A stretch of 64,000 nucleotides of DNA from Tenacibaculum piscium (GCF_021390715.1 NZ_JAJGWT010000006.1:102061-166060), one strand, 5' to 3'; positions 53,479 to 62,689 are shown, numbered from the stretch's first letter. The notes: generated by a model from the letters alone, not told the origin. Program-made: numbers and translations.

Positions 53479-54069
53479 ATGATGCTTCAAAAACTAGGAT
53501 TCTTTTTATTTCTTTCTTTCTTATTCATTTCTTGTGGAACTTCTAAGAATATATCGAAGTATCGAAAAATTAAAAATAGTGCTAATAGCGTCATTTATAT
53601 ACATAAAAAAATCAATACAAAATCTGGAGGTAAATCACCTAAAAAAGTATCTAAAAAATCAACAAACAATTCAAAAAATACGCCTTCTATTGCCGATAAA
53701 ATTGTTTGGACAGCTGTAAGTTATAAAGGAGCTCCGTACAAATTTGGCGGAACGACCAAAAGAGGAATGGATTGTTCGGGTTTAATTCATACATCTTTTA
53801 GTTTTCGGAAGATTTCAATGCCAAGAACATCACGAGAAATGTCTCGAAAAGGCTATGATATTTCACTTGGAAAAGTAAAACGAGGTGATTTAGTATTTTT
53901 TAAAACATCAAGAAGAAGAGCAGGCATAAACCATGTAGGTTTGGTTACTTCGGTAAAACGGGGCGATGTTCGTTTTATACATGCAAGTACTTCTAGTGGT
54001 GTTATTATCAGCTCATTACGTGATAGTTATTGGCGGAAATCATTTGTAAAAGCTAAAAGAGTTTTGTAA
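53479..54069 (+). CDS. NlpC/P60 (C40) peptidase lipoprotein
   Basis: A 196-residue cell-wall hydrolase. A lipoprotein signal peptide (FLSFLFISCG) leads to a basic, low-complexity linker (about 25-70) and an NlpC/P60 domain (about 75-196) with catalytic Cys in GMDCSGLI, His in NHVGLVTS and third residue His in RFIHASTSSG. It probably cleaves peptidoglycan peptides in the periplasm. It starts 25 bases after lpxB. Confidence 0.9.
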   Translation: MMLQKLGFFLFLSFLFISCGTSKNISKYRKIKNSANSVIYIHKKINTKSGGKSPKKVSKKSTNNSKNTPSIADKIVWTAVSYKGAPYKFGGTTKRGMDCSGLIHTSFSFRKISMPRTSREMSRKGYDISLGKVKRGDLVFFKTSRRRAGINHVGLVTSVKRGDVRFIHASTSSGVIISSLRDSYWRKSFVKAKRVL

Positions 54070-54098
54070 TTTTCTTAAAATAATTTAAGAATTAAAGC

Positions 54099-54131
54099 AA
54101 AAAACCTGAACAATACTGTTCAGGTTTTTTT
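54099..54131. terminator. Bidirectional terminator between C40 peptidase and YceI genes
   Basis: A 14-bp perfect stem (54099-54112 with 54117-54130) with a 4-base loop and flanking A/T tracts, between convergent genes. Confidence 0.9.
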
Positions 54132-54159
54132 ATAAAATATTTTAAATCAGCTACTAAAA

Positions 54160-54804
54160 TTATTTTTTAGCTTTAATATCAAAAGAAATTTCCATTAAAT
54201 CATTAATGAATTTATCTTTTAAAGCTGCATCAATTTTTTTAGATTTATAAGTAACACCAAAATCTGTTCTATCAATATTAAAAACCTCACTTTTAAAAGT
54301 TACTACGTCTTCATTTTGAGTAACGGTTGCAGGAATTGTGATACTTTTTGTAGTTCCTCTAAGTGTTAAATTACCAGTTACCTGTAATTTTCCATCTTTA
54401 GTTTCAGAACTTGCGATTTCAAATTTAGCGGTAGGGAATTTTTCAACATCAAAAAAGTCTGCATCTTTTAAATGTTTTTCTAATTTTTCTTTACCATCAG
54501 CAACTTCTAAATCGCTACAAGAAATTGAAGTCATATCAATGGTAAACTCACCTGATTTAAGCACTTCATTTTCAATATCAAACACACCGTTAGTAATATT
54601 AACAACGCCATTATGTGAACCTGTAGGCTTATTTCCTTTCCAAGTTACGGTAGATTCAGCAATATTTGCTTTGTACGAATTAAGTACATTTTCTACTTTT
54701 TTGATGTCTTTAACTTCTTCGTTAGCCGTAACTTTATTTTTTTCTGATTTACAAGAAACCGCTGTAATTGCGATAAGAGCAATTGCTAAAATTGATTTTT
54801 TCAT
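54160..54804 (-). CDS. YceI-family lipoprotein
   Basis: A 214-residue lipoprotein (LIAITAVSCKSEKN) with a YceI lipocalin-like domain (about 45-214): STVTWKGNKPTGSHNGVVNI, GNLTLRGTTKSITIPATV and NIDRTDFGVTYKS are typical. YceI barrels bind polyisoprenoids or other long hydrophobic ligands in the periplasm. It is monocistronic. Confidence 0.9.
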   Translation of the reverse strand: MKKSILAIALIAITAVSCKSEKNKVTANEEVKDIKKVENVLNSYKANIAESTVTWKGNKPTGSHNGVVNITNGVFDIENEVLKSGEFTIDMTSISCSDLEVADGKEKLEKHLKDADFFDVEKFPTAKFEIASSETKDGKLQVTGNLTLRGTTKSITIPATVTQNEDVVTFKSEVFNIDRTDFGVTYKSKKIDAALKDKFINDLMEISFDIKAKK

Positions 54805-54886
54805 GTTGATTGATTTTTTTAGGATTGATTATTAATAAACTTAAATAATTACGGCAAATATACTTTAAAAATAGTTTCCGTGGGAA

Positions 54887-55603
54887 TTATTTTTTTGTTA
54901 AGATTTTGTTAATAACATAAGAACTAGCTTGTAAGCCAAAAGCGGCGGGCATATAACTGATTGTTCCATAAAAAGATTTTTTAAAATTATTTCCATCGGT
55001 TAATTGTAAACTTTCCGGAATTTGGATTTCTTCGGAATAGACAGCCATAACACCTTTATCGACTTTTCGTTCTTTTAATCTTTTTTTAAGTGCTCGTGCC
55101 ATTTTACAGTTTTTAGTTTTGCTGATATCTTTAACGACTATTTTACTGGCATCTAATTTTCCGCCAGCTCCCATGGCGCTTATCAATTTGACTTTTTTTC
55201 TTTTAGCGGCAACGATTAAATTAATTTTCGGTGTGATACTATCAATACAATCTAAAACATAATCATATTTTGGGTTTACAATTTCAAAAGCTCTTTCTGG
55301 CGATAAAAATTCTTGAATTTCTGTAAGTTCGATATTGGGATTTATATCTTTAATTCTTTGGGCAACTACGCTAACTTTCGATTTTCCAATCGTACTATTT
55401 AAGGCGGGTAATTGTCTGTTTATGTTTGTTTTATCAAAATCATCCCCATCAACAATGGTCATTTTTCCAACGCCTGCTCTTGCGATAAATTCGGCAGCAA
55501 ATGAGCCAACGCCTCCTAAACCAACAATTAAAATATGTGCTTTTTGGAGTTTTTCAATGCCTTCTTTTTTAACTAATAATTCCGTTCTTTCTAACCAACT
55601 CAT
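54887..55603 (-). CDS. tcdA: tRNA threonylcarbamoyladenosine dehydratase (TcdA/CsdL)
   Basis: A 238-residue ThiF/E1-like enzyme that cyclises t6A37 to ct6A in tRNA. The nucleotide-binding motif is LIVGLGGVGSFAAEFIARAGVG near residue 25, followed by DGDDFDKTNINRQLPA; VLDCIDSITPKINLI is near 115. It overlaps the tatD-like gene by 4 bases. Confidence 0.9.
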   Translation of the reverse strand: MSWLERTELLVKKEGIEKLQKAHILIVGLGGVGSFAAEFIARAGVGKMTIVDGDDFDKTNINRQLPALNSTIGKSKVSVVAQRIKDINPNIELTEIQEFLSPERAFEIVNPKYDYVLDCIDSITPKINLIVAAKRKKVKLISAMGAGGKLDASKIVVKDISKTKNCKMARALKKRLKERKVDKGVMAVYSEEIQIPESLQLTDGNNFKKSFYGTISYMPAAFGLQASSYVINKILTKK

Positions 55604-56250
55604 TGTATAAATATCGTATTAAAATTTTGATGTATTTTTTCTTGTATTTTTTTGATGTTACTATTTTTGATGCTACTTGCTTTTTGATAAATTTCGATAA
55701 TATCAATTTCTGCGTCATCGGTTTCTAAAAATATTTTATCGATCGGAATATTTTCAAACACTTTTTGTAGTTTATCGGAATATAAAAGGGCTTTTCCGAA
55801 GGATAAAAAACAATCATTTTTTATAAGTTCTAAAGCAATTTGATTATTTTTATGAAAACCGTGAATCAGCCATTTTTGTGAAGGTTTCAGTTCTTTTTTA
55901 ATTTGAATAATTTCTTGAAAAGATTTTACACAATGAATAATCAGTGGTTTTTTAAAGGCTTCGGATAATTGAATATGTTCTTTAAAAACCTTAATTTGAA
56001 GTAGATAATTTATTTTTGATAATTTATCTAAACCACATTCTCCAACGGCATAACAATTTTTATGAAGTAGTTTTTTTTTGATAAAGATAAGTTCATCTTC
56101 AATTTTTTCTTCAAGAATAAACCACGGATGAATCCCGATAGAAAACGGCGTATTAAAATCTGTTGAATTAGGATAACAATTTAAAATATTGAAATCCTTT
56201 TTGAAATTTTGATGCGTATGAATATTTATAAATTTCACAAAAAAGACCAC
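55600..56250 (-). CDS. TatD family metal-dependent hydrolase
   Basis: A 216-residue TIM-barrel deoxyribonuclease-like hydrolase. Metal-site residues are visible in NIHTHQN near residue 10, GECGLD near 70, IIHCVKSF near 103, IHGFHKN near 130 and ETDDAE near 180. No ATG precedes the motif; GTG at 56250 overlaps the DTW stop codon, and a second in-frame GTG at 56238 could be the real start. It is short for the family (typically about 260). Confidence 0.85.
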   Translation of the reverse strand: MVFFVKFINIHTHQNFKKDFNILNCYPNSTDFNTPFSIGIHPWFILEEKIEDELIFIKKKLLHKNCYAVGECGLDKLSKINYLLQIKVFKEHIQLSEAFKKPLIIHCVKSFQEIIQIKKELKPSQKWLIHGFHKNNQIALELIKNDCFLSFGKALLYSDKLQKVFENIPIDKIFLETDDAEIDIIEIYQKASSIKNSNIKKIQEKIHQNFNTIFIQ

Positions 56251-56942
56251 TAATTTTCTTGTTCAAAAATAATACTTCTTTCCATATTTTTCTTATAAAC
56301 ATTCTTAGGAACAAGCTCTTTATTATTTGTATCTAGCATACATTCAATTTGATGGGCAATCATTTTTTCAAAAGGAAGCAAAAAACTCTTGGTGTCACAT
56401 TGTTCTAAATTACTTTGATTAAGTAAATTTAAAACGGTGTAAACAGATTCAATAGTACTAAGGCAAAGCGGCGCAGGTTGTTGCTTAATAGTAAATTTCG
56501 ATTTTATTTTATTATCAAAACTTACTCTTTTTAGTTTTTGTAAGTTTTTACTCAATTTAAGCATTTTACGAGCGCAAGGCCATGTTCCATCGAGAATAAA
56601 AATGTGTGGATTATCCCCCATAAAGGAAATTATTTCTGAACTTTTCTTTACTGATAAGTTGAAGCTATCTTCTCCTGGATAAAGTAAAAAAGAAGAGTTT
56701 TTTTCATTATTCAGTATTTCATTTACACGTTTATTATTTGTAAAATCTACCCCAACGATAATTTCTGAATTTTCAAGCTGAAGATTGGTCATACGTCCCG
56801 TTCCGTTTTTTTCTTTTTTGTACTCTTTCGGGTGCATAAGAATAATAAAACGAGTCTTGGTTTGGATATGATTAATGTGTTTACAAATACATGAAGATGA
56901 AGGCATCATGCATTTGTAACATTTGCTTCTTGGATTTTTCAT
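56250..56942 (-). CDS. DTW-domain tRNA-uridine aminocarboxypropyltransferase
   Basis: A 230-residue member of the DTW/TapT family that adds an aminocarboxypropyl group to uridine in tRNA (acp3U). The Cys-rich opening CYKCMMPSSSCIC, the segment LMHPKEYKKEKNGTGR and the naming motif LDGTWPCARKM (DxTW) are present. It leads the chain DTW-tatD-tcdA, whose genes overlap by a few bases. Confidence 0.88.
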   Translation of the reverse strand: MKNPRSKCYKCMMPSSSCICKHINHIQTKTRFIILMHPKEYKKEKNGTGRMTNLQLENSEIIVGVDFTNNKRVNEILNNEKNSSFLLYPGEDSFNLSVKKSSEIISFMGDNPHIFILDGTWPCARKMLKLSKNLQKLKRVSFDNKIKSKFTIKQQPAPLCLSTIESVYTVLNLLNQSNLEQCDTKSFLLPFEKMIAHQIECMLDTNNKELVPKNVYKKNMERSIIFEQEN

Positions 56943-57001
56943 TTATACTTTTAAAGTGAATATCTTTTTGTTGAATTGCTACTAACTATAAAACAGCAGT
57001 T

Positions 57002-57454
57002 TTACACTTTATTTTTACTATCAATAATAATTGTAACAGGTCCATCGTTTAAAAGTTCGATTTTCATGTCGGCACCAAATTCTCCTGTTTGCACTTTTTT
57101 TTCTAAATTTCCTTCTACTTTTTCAATAAATGCTTCATATAAAGGAATGGCAATTTCAGGTTTTGCCGCATTCATATAACTTGGTCTATTCCCTTTTTTG
57201 GTGGATGCTTGTAACGTAAACTGACTTACAATAATTGCATCTCCTTTGATATCAATTAATGACTTATTCATCACATCATTTTCATCATTAAAAATTCGAA
57301 GATTCGTTATTTTTTTAGATAACCAATTGATATCTTCTTGTGTATCTTCATTGGTTATTCCAATAAGAATTAGTAAACCATTTTGAATATCGGCAACTTT
57401 TTGATTTTCAATTGTTACACTTGCTTTGCTTACTCTTTGAATTACAGCTTTCAT
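57002..57454 (-). CDS. dtd: D-aminoacyl-tRNA deacylase
   Basis: A 150-residue DTD protein that removes D-amino acids from tRNA. It starts MKAVIQRVSKASVTI and has the signature SQFTLQA near residue 77 and the C-terminal GPVT (LLNDGPVTIII), both active-site elements. It follows rsgA with no intervening base. Confidence 0.95.
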   Translation of the reverse strand: MKAVIQRVSKASVTIENQKVADIQNGLLILIGITNEDTQEDINWLSKKITNLRIFNDENDVMNKSLIDIKGDAIIVSQFTLQASTKKGNRPSYMNAAKPEIAIPLYEAFIEKVEGNLEKKVQTGEFGADMKIELLNDGPVTIIIDSKNKV

Positions 57455-58420
57455 TTATTCTTGATCTTTTTCCCAAATATCGGTTCTATAATGTTCTTCT
57501 TCGCCTTCTAAAATTTGCAAATAACTTTTATAGCGTTCCCAAGAAATTGTATCGGCTTCTAGGGCATCTTTCACGGCGCATTTCGGTTCATTTACATGAA
57601 TACAATTATTGAATTTACAATCTTGTTTTAGGGCAAAAAACTCTGGAAAATAATCGCCTAATTCTTCTTTATCAATATCAACGACACCAAATCCTTTAAT
57701 TCCAGGCGTGTCAATAATTCGTGCATCATTTGGGTTTTCGAGGTTTAAATCGAACATTTCGGCAAAAGTGGTGGTATGTTTTCCTTGATTATGTTGGTCG
57801 GAAATTTCTTTAGTTTTTAGGTTTAAACTAGGGTCAATGGTGTTTACCAGGGTTGTTTTTCCAACGCCTGAATGCCCTACAAACATAGATGTTTTTCCGA
57901 GCATTATTTTTTTAATGGCATCGACATTATTATTTTCTTTTGCTGATACTTCAATACAGGTATATCCGATATTTTCGTAAATATCTTTAAGGTATAAAAT
58001 TTCGCCACGTTCTTCTATTTTATAGGAATCTATTTTGTTGAAAACTAAAATTGTATCAATTCTGTATGCTCTTGCGGATACTAAAAATCGATCAATAAAA
58101 GTGGTAAAAGTGGGCGGATTATTAATGGTAATTAGCAAAAAAACTTGGTCAATATTTGCGGCAATAATATGTGTTTGTTTCGATAAATTTACCGATTTAC
58201 GAACGATAAAGTTATTACGTTCATGAATATTGGTAATTACTCCTGTTTCTTCATTATTTTTGGTTTCTAGGTCAAAATCAACGATATCTCCCACGGCGAT
58301 TGGGTTGGTACTTTTGATGTCTTTTAGTCGAAATTTTCCTTTGATACGGCATTTGTATAAAACGTCCTCAGACTTTACCCAATACCAACTTCCTGTAGAT
58401 TTATATACGATTCCTGTCAT
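57455..58420 (-). CDS. rsgA: Small ribosomal subunit biogenesis GTPase RsgA
   Basis: A 321-residue circularly permuted GTPase for late 30S maturation. Order: OB domain (about 1-75), G4 NKID near residue 126, G1 GHSGVGKTTLVN near 182 and G3 DTPGIKGFG, then the zinc-binding C-terminal domain (CKFNNCIHVNEPKCAV, about 270-290). It is separated from the aromatic operon upstream by an unusual 260-base region. Confidence 0.96.
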   Translation of the reverse strand: MTGIVYKSTGSWYWVKSEDVLYKCRIKGKFRLKDIKSTNPIAVGDIVDFDLETKNNEETGVITNIHERNNFIVRKSVNLSKQTHIIAANIDQVFLLITINNPPTFTTFIDRFLVSARAYRIDTILVFNKIDSYKIEERGEILYLKDIYENIGYTCIEVSAKENNNVDAIKKIMLGKTSMFVGHSGVGKTTLVNTIDPSLNLKTKEISDQHNQGKHTTTFAEMFDLNLENPNDARIIDTPGIKGFGVVDIDKEELGDYFPEFFALKQDCKFNNCIHVNEPKCAVKDALEADTISWERYKSYLQILEGEEEHYRTDIWEKDQE

Positions 58421-58463
58421 GCTACAAAGATGCAGAAATTAATTCTTAAAATTAATTTTTTAA

Positions 58464-58518
58464 GTTTGATTTATTTGTCGCTATTTTCTGTTTTTTGCGG
58501 GTTCTTTTTTTTGAAGAA
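58464..58518. repeat. Probable decayed half copy of the dispersed repeat
   Basis: This segment aligns without gaps to 62917-62971 with 43 of 55 bases the same, many differences being C to T. It contains GTTTGATTT, GCTATTT and CTTTTTTTTGAAGAA in the same order and spacing as the intact copies. Low complexity makes the call uncertain. Confidence 0.4.
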
Positions 58519-58592
58519 TATTTTATTGGGATATTTAAATTGAATCACATATAATTTTGGCGATTTACGATAGGGCGAAGCTAAAATAGATA

Positions 58593-58616
58593 GGGGCAGA
58601 CCTGTGTGTCTGCCCC
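58593..58616. repeat. GC-rich palindrome after the aromatic amino acid operon
   Basis: GGGGCAGAC (58593-58601) and its exact reverse complement (58608-58616) enclose CTGTGT. It is far richer in GC than the surroundings, unlike the AT-rich terminators elsewhere. On the minus strand it lies 64 bases beyond the aroG stop and may act as a terminator, although the following T tract is interrupted. Confidence 0.65.
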
Positions 58617-58679
58617 AATATTGTATTTTTTTAGGTTTTGATATTTTGAGTACTTATTAAAAAATCAGAAAGAATTAAT

Positions 58680-59762
58680 TTATCCTTTGATAATTTTTTC
58701 TTGATGATTGATAGATTCTTGATGAACAGCTTTAAACATTTTGAGTACAAACTCTTCGCTTAAACCTTTGCTTTCTCCTTCAAGAATCATGTTTCCAAGA
58801 ATTTCGTTCCAGCGTCTTGATTGTAGCACGGCAACATTCATATCTTTTTTCAAAGCTCCGATTTTATCGGCAACTTTCATTCTTTTGCTCATCATATCGA
58901 TTAATTGTCCATCAATCACGTTAATTTGAGCTCTTAAATTTTCTAAAGATTCTCTGTAACTAGAATCGGTTTCGGTTGCTTTTCTAATTTTCAAATCTTC
59001 CATGATTTGTTTTAATTTATCAGGCGTAACTTGTTGAGCGGCGTCGCTCCAAGCATTTTCAGGATCGAAATGCGTTTCAATCATTAAGCCATCAAAATTC
59101 AAATCTAACGCAGTTTGACACACATCAAAAATCATTTCTCTATTTCCTGTAATATGCGAAGGATCACAAATTAATGGTAAATCAGGAAATCTATTTTGAA
59201 ATTCGATAGCAATTTGCCATTCAGGAATATTTCTATATTTCGATTTTTCGTAGGTAGAAAACCCTCTATGAATAGCTCCTAAATTTTTAATTCCAGCGGT
59301 ATATAAGCGTTCGATTCCACCTAACCATAAGGCTAAATCTGGGTTTACAGGATTTTTAACCAATACAATTTTATCCGTTCCTTGTAAGGCATCGGCAATT
59401 TCTTGCATAATAAATGGCGATACCGTTGAACGTGCGCCAATCCATAATAAATCAATATCGTGTTCTAAAGCCAATTTTACGTGTGCTGCGTTTGCCACTT
59501 CGGTACAGGTTTTCATACCTGTTTCTGCTTTTACTTTTTGCAACCACTTTAAACCTAACGCGCCTACGCCTTCAAAATTCCCAGGTCTTGTTCTTGGTTT
59601 CCAAATTCCTGCTCTAAAATAGTTTACATCAGAATCTTTTAATTCGTGTGCAATTTTTAAAACCTGTTCTTCGGTTTCTGCACTACAAGGCCCTGCTATT
59701 ACTAGTGGATGTGCTAAATTCATATCATCCAACCATGTTCTTAATTCTTTTGTATTCTTCAT
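58680..59762 (-). CDS. Bifunctional DAHP synthase / chorismate mutase type II
   Basis: A 360-residue fusion. The N-terminal DAHP synthase domain (about 1-260; GPCSAETEEQ, RAGIWKPRTRPGNFEG, DPSHITGN) makes the first compound of the shikimate pathway, and the C-terminal chorismate mutase domain (about 270-360; LRAQINVIDGQLIDMMSKRMKVADKIG) makes prephenate. The fusion is typical of Bacteroidota. It is the last gene of the pheA-aminotransferase-tyrA operon and thus under its attenuator. Confidence 0.95.
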   Translation of the reverse strand: MKNTKELRTWLDDMNLAHPLVIAGPCSAETEEQVLKIAHELKDSDVNYFRAGIWKPRTRPGNFEGVGALGLKWLQKVKAETGMKTCTEVANAAHVKLALEHDIDLLWIGARSTVSPFIMQEIADALQGTDKIVLVKNPVNPDLALWLGGIERLYTAGIKNLGAIHRGFSTYEKSKYRNIPEWQIAIEFQNRFPDLPLICDPSHITGNREMIFDVCQTALDLNFDGLMIETHFDPENAWSDAAQQVTPDKLKQIMEDLKIRKATETDSSYRESLENLRAQINVIDGQLIDMMSKRMKVADKIGALKKDMNVAVLQSRRWNEILGNMILEGESKGLSEEFVLKMFKAVHQESINHQEKIIKG

Positions 59763-59782
59763 TTTAATTATTATTGTGGCTA

Positions 59783-60631
59783 TTATTTTATGCCGTTTAA
59801 TATTTGTTTTATATGATTTGTACTTTCCATTTTGTTATAAATTTCTGTAAAATCATCTTTTTTCATTAGTTCTTTAAATTCTTGCAAATTAGTTATATAT
59901 TCTTCTAAAGTTTCTATAACATTATTTTTATTTTGCTTGAAAATTGGTGTCCACATTGCGGGCGAACTTTTTGCTAAACGTACTGTTGATGCAAAACCTG
60001 AACCAGCCATATCAAAAATATCACGTTCATTTCTTTCTTTTTCGATAACGGTTTTACCGAGCATAAAAGAGCTAATGTGCGATAAATGTGATACATATGC
60101 AATATGTTTATCGTGTGATTCTGCGTCCATATAACGTATTCTCATGCCTATTTTCGCAAAAATCTCTAATGCTTTTTCTTGTAATTTAAACGCTGTTTTT
60201 TCGACTTCACAAATAATATTTGTTTTTTGTTGAAATAAATTTTGATGCGCTGCGGTTGGTCCAGAAAATTCTGTTCCTGCAATTGGGTGCGTTGCTAAAA
60301 AATTTCTTCTTTTCGGATGCGTTTTAATTTCGTTGCAAATTAATGATTTTGTTGAACCTACATCAAAAACGAGACAAGTATCTGATACGATTGTTAATAT
60401 TTTCGGTAATAATTCGATAGTTACATCAACAGGAATTGAAATAATAACGATATCGGCTTTATCTAGTTCTTCGAAGGTTGCTTTTTTTTGAATAACGCCA
60501 ATTTTCAGGGCTTCTTCTAAGTGATTATCGTTGGCATCAATGCCGTATATAGTTGCTTCTGGATATTCTCGTTGAATATCCAAGACCATACTTCCGCCAA
60601 TTAAACCAACGCCAATTACAAATACATTCAT
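59783..60631 (-). CDS. tyrA: Prephenate dehydrogenase
   Basis: A 282-residue NAD-dependent enzyme oxidising prephenate to 4-hydroxyphenylpyruvate for tyrosine. It begins with VIGVGLIGGSMVLDIQ (Rossmann motif) and has DVGSTKS near residue 105 and HPIAGTEFSGP near 130 with the catalytic His. No ACT domain is present, so enzyme-level feedback through ACT is not expected. It is 65 bases after the aminotransferase gene and 20 before aroG. Confidence 0.93.
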   Translation of the reverse strand: MNVFVIGVGLIGGSMVLDIQREYPEATIYGIDANDNHLEEALKIGVIQKKATFEELDKADIVIISIPVDVTIELLPKILTIVSDTCLVFDVGSTKSLICNEIKTHPKRRNFLATHPIAGTEFSGPTAAHQNLFQQKTNIICEVEKTAFKLQEKALEIFAKIGMRIRYMDAESHDKHIAYVSHLSHISSFMLGKTVIEKERNERDIFDMAGSGFASTVRLAKSSPAMWTPIFKQNKNNVIETLEEYITNLQEFKELMKKDDFTEIYNKMESTNHIKQILNGIK

Positions 60632-60696
60632 ATTTTTTATTTTAGATCATTTCGTTGCTTTTTTTGCTTGAAATGTTATTTTACGATGCCTTTTTT

Positions 60697-61842
60697 TTAG
60701 GCAAATCGACTAATTGCTTCTTGAATTACTTTTTTTGAGATACATAATGAGAAGCGAATATATCCTTCTCCTTGCGAACCAAAAACCGTTCCAGGGGTAA
60801 TAAATATATCTTTTGTATATAAAATTTCATCGGCAATTTCTTCGGATGTTTTTCCTTCAGGAATTTTCGCCCAAACAAATAATCCTGTGGAATTTTTATT
60901 GTAGGTACATTTTAGGATATCGGCAAGTTGAAAAATTAATTCTCTACGTTCTTGGTATGTTTTATTTTGAGTTTTAAACCATTGATCGGACAAATGTAAT
61001 GCTTCAATTGCGCCTTTTTGAATTCCGTAAAACATTCCAGAATCCATATTACTTTTTACTTTTAATATTTGGTTGATAAAATTCGGATTTCCTAAAACCA
61101 TTCCAACTCTCCAGCCCGCCATATTAAAGGTTTTGCTTAATGAATTTAATTCTAAAGCGATGTCTTTTGCGCCATCAACTTGTAAAATACTGATAGGATT
61201 ATCATTTAAAATAAAACTATACGGATTATCATTTACGATTAAAATTTGATGTTTTTTTCCAAAGGCGATTAATTTTTCAAAAGTATCGAGTGTTGCATTT
61301 GTTCCTGTTGGCATGTGTGGATAATTCACCCACATAATTTTCACGTTTTCTAAATCTAACTTTTCTAATTCTTCAAAATCGGGTTGCCAATTAGAGACAT
61401 CATTTAAGTTATAAAAAATGGGATTTGCTCCGACCAATTTGGTAACGGAAGTATAGGTTGGATATCCAGGATTTGGAATTAATACGGCATCGCCTTGATT
61501 CAAAAATGCCATAGAAATATGCATAATTCCTTCTTTACTGCCCATTAGCGGTAATATTTCATTTTCAGGATTTACTGAAACGTTAAATTTTTGTTGATAA
61601 AACGTAGCAATAGCGTTTCGTAATTCTGGTAATCCTTGATAGCTTTGATATTTATGTGCAACGGCGTGTTCAAAACTTTCCTGAATTGCGTTTATTACGA
61701 TTGGCGGCGGCAATAAATCGGGGCTTCCGATTCCCATATTGATAATTGGTTTCCCTTGGGATGCTAATTCTCTAACTTCTCTTAATTTTTTAGAGAAGTA
61801 GTATTCTTGTACGGTATTTAATCTTTTTGCTGGTTGAATCAT
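60697..61842 (-). CDS. PLP-dependent aminotransferase of the Phe/Tyr operon
   Basis: A 381-residue class I/II aminotransferase. The PLP lysine lies in SLSKTFNMAGWRVGM near residue 235; other landmarks are NPGYPTYTSV near 125, NYPHMPTGT (usually NPPxPTG) near 176 and YIRFSL near the end. Its position between pheA and tyrA argues that it transaminates phenylpyruvate and 4-hydroxyphenylpyruvate. Its start overlaps the pheA end by 4 bases. Confidence 0.9.
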   Translation of the reverse strand: MIQPAKRLNTVQEYYFSKKLREVRELASQGKPIINMGIGSPDLLPPPIVINAIQESFEHAVAHKYQSYQGLPELRNAIATFYQQKFNVSVNPENEILPLMGSKEGIMHISMAFLNQGDAVLIPNPGYPTYTSVTKLVGANPIFYNLNDVSNWQPDFEELEKLDLENVKIMWVNYPHMPTGTNATLDTFEKLIAFGKKHQILIVNDNPYSFILNDNPISILQVDGAKDIALELNSLSKTFNMAGWRVGMVLGNPNFINQILKVKSNMDSGMFYGIQKGAIEALHLSDQWFKTQNKTYQERRELIFQLADILKCTYNKNSTGLFVWAKIPEGKTSEEIADEILYTKDIFITPGTVFGSQGEGYIRFSLCISKKVIQEAISRFA

Positions 61843-62681
61843 TTTCTTCCGTTTTTGTATGCTCCTAATATTTTCAAATTTTCCGCCATTATTTCTATAA
61901 TTGCGATTGCTTTTTCATAGTGTTGATATTCATCAAAAGTAACATCAACGAAGAAGGAATATTTCCATGGAGCTTCTATTACTGGTAGCGATTGAATTTT
62001 TGTTAAATTCATTTTACAATCGCTTAATACGTTTAATATGGTTGCTAAACTGCCTCTTTTGTGGTCTAGTTGAAATTTAAGTGATGCTTTATTGCTATTT
62101 TTGATAGTATTATCGCTATTATTTTGGTGATTTCTTTTTTTGGTTTCTAGTATTACGAATCGGGTTGCATTTTCTTTGATTGTTTGAATGCTGTCTTCGA
62201 TAATGTTTAGGTTAAATATTTCTGCGGCGATTTTTGGAGCAATTGCAGCGACTCCTTTTAGGTTATTTTGAGCGATTCTTTTAGCGACTTCAGCGGTATC
62301 GACATCTTCGATTAGTTTTATTTTCGGATATTTTTTAAAAAATTCTTTACATTGCAGGAGTGCCATTGGATGTGAGCAAACTTCTTTGATATCTTCAATT
62401 TTCTGATTGGGCAATGCCATTAAATGGTGATGAATATTTAAATATTGTTCACCTATTATTTGTAAATTATGGTTATCGATGAGTGCATAATTCGGAATAA
62501 TCGAACCAGCGATGGTATTTTCGAGTGCCATAATTCCGATAGTTGCTTTTTCATTTAGCAGATTATCTACTAAAGTATCAAAGGACATACATTCTATTAT
62601 TTGTGTTTTTCCGTAAAAGTCACGAGCTACTTTATGATGGTTAGAGCCTTCTGCTCCTTGAATTGCTATAATTTCTTTCAT
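61839..62681 (-). CDS. pheA: Prephenate dehydratase with variant ACT motif
   Basis: A 280-residue monofunctional enzyme turning prephenate into phenylpyruvate. The catalytic domain shows GAEGSNHHKVARDFYG at the start and ENATRFVIL near residue 167 (TRF motif). The ACT domain (about 200-280) has LKFQLDHKRGSLATILNVLSDC, but the Phe-binding ESRP motif of other prephenate dehydratases reads QSLP. It is the first gene of the operon, and its start codon lies 8 bases after the T tract of an attenuator. Confidence 0.95.
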   Translation of the reverse strand: MKEIIAIQGAEGSNHHKVARDFYGKTQIIECMSFDTLVDNLLNEKATIGIMALENTIAGSIIPNYALIDNHNLQIIGEQYLNIHHHLMALPNQKIEDIKEVCSHPMALLQCKEFFKKYPKIKLIEDVDTAEVAKRIAQNNLKGVAAIAPKIAAEIFNLNIIEDSIQTIKENATRFVILETKKRNHQNNSDNTIKNSNKASLKFQLDHKRGSLATILNVLSDCKMNLTKIQSLPVIEAPWKYSFFVDVTFDEYQHYEKAIAIIEIMAENLKILGAYKNGRK

Positions 62682-62689
62682 TTTTAGTC

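Noticed and set aside
54338..54835. A 165-codon plus-strand ORF opposite the YceI gene
   Set aside because: It is antisense to a well-supported YceI protein and its translation resembles no known family.
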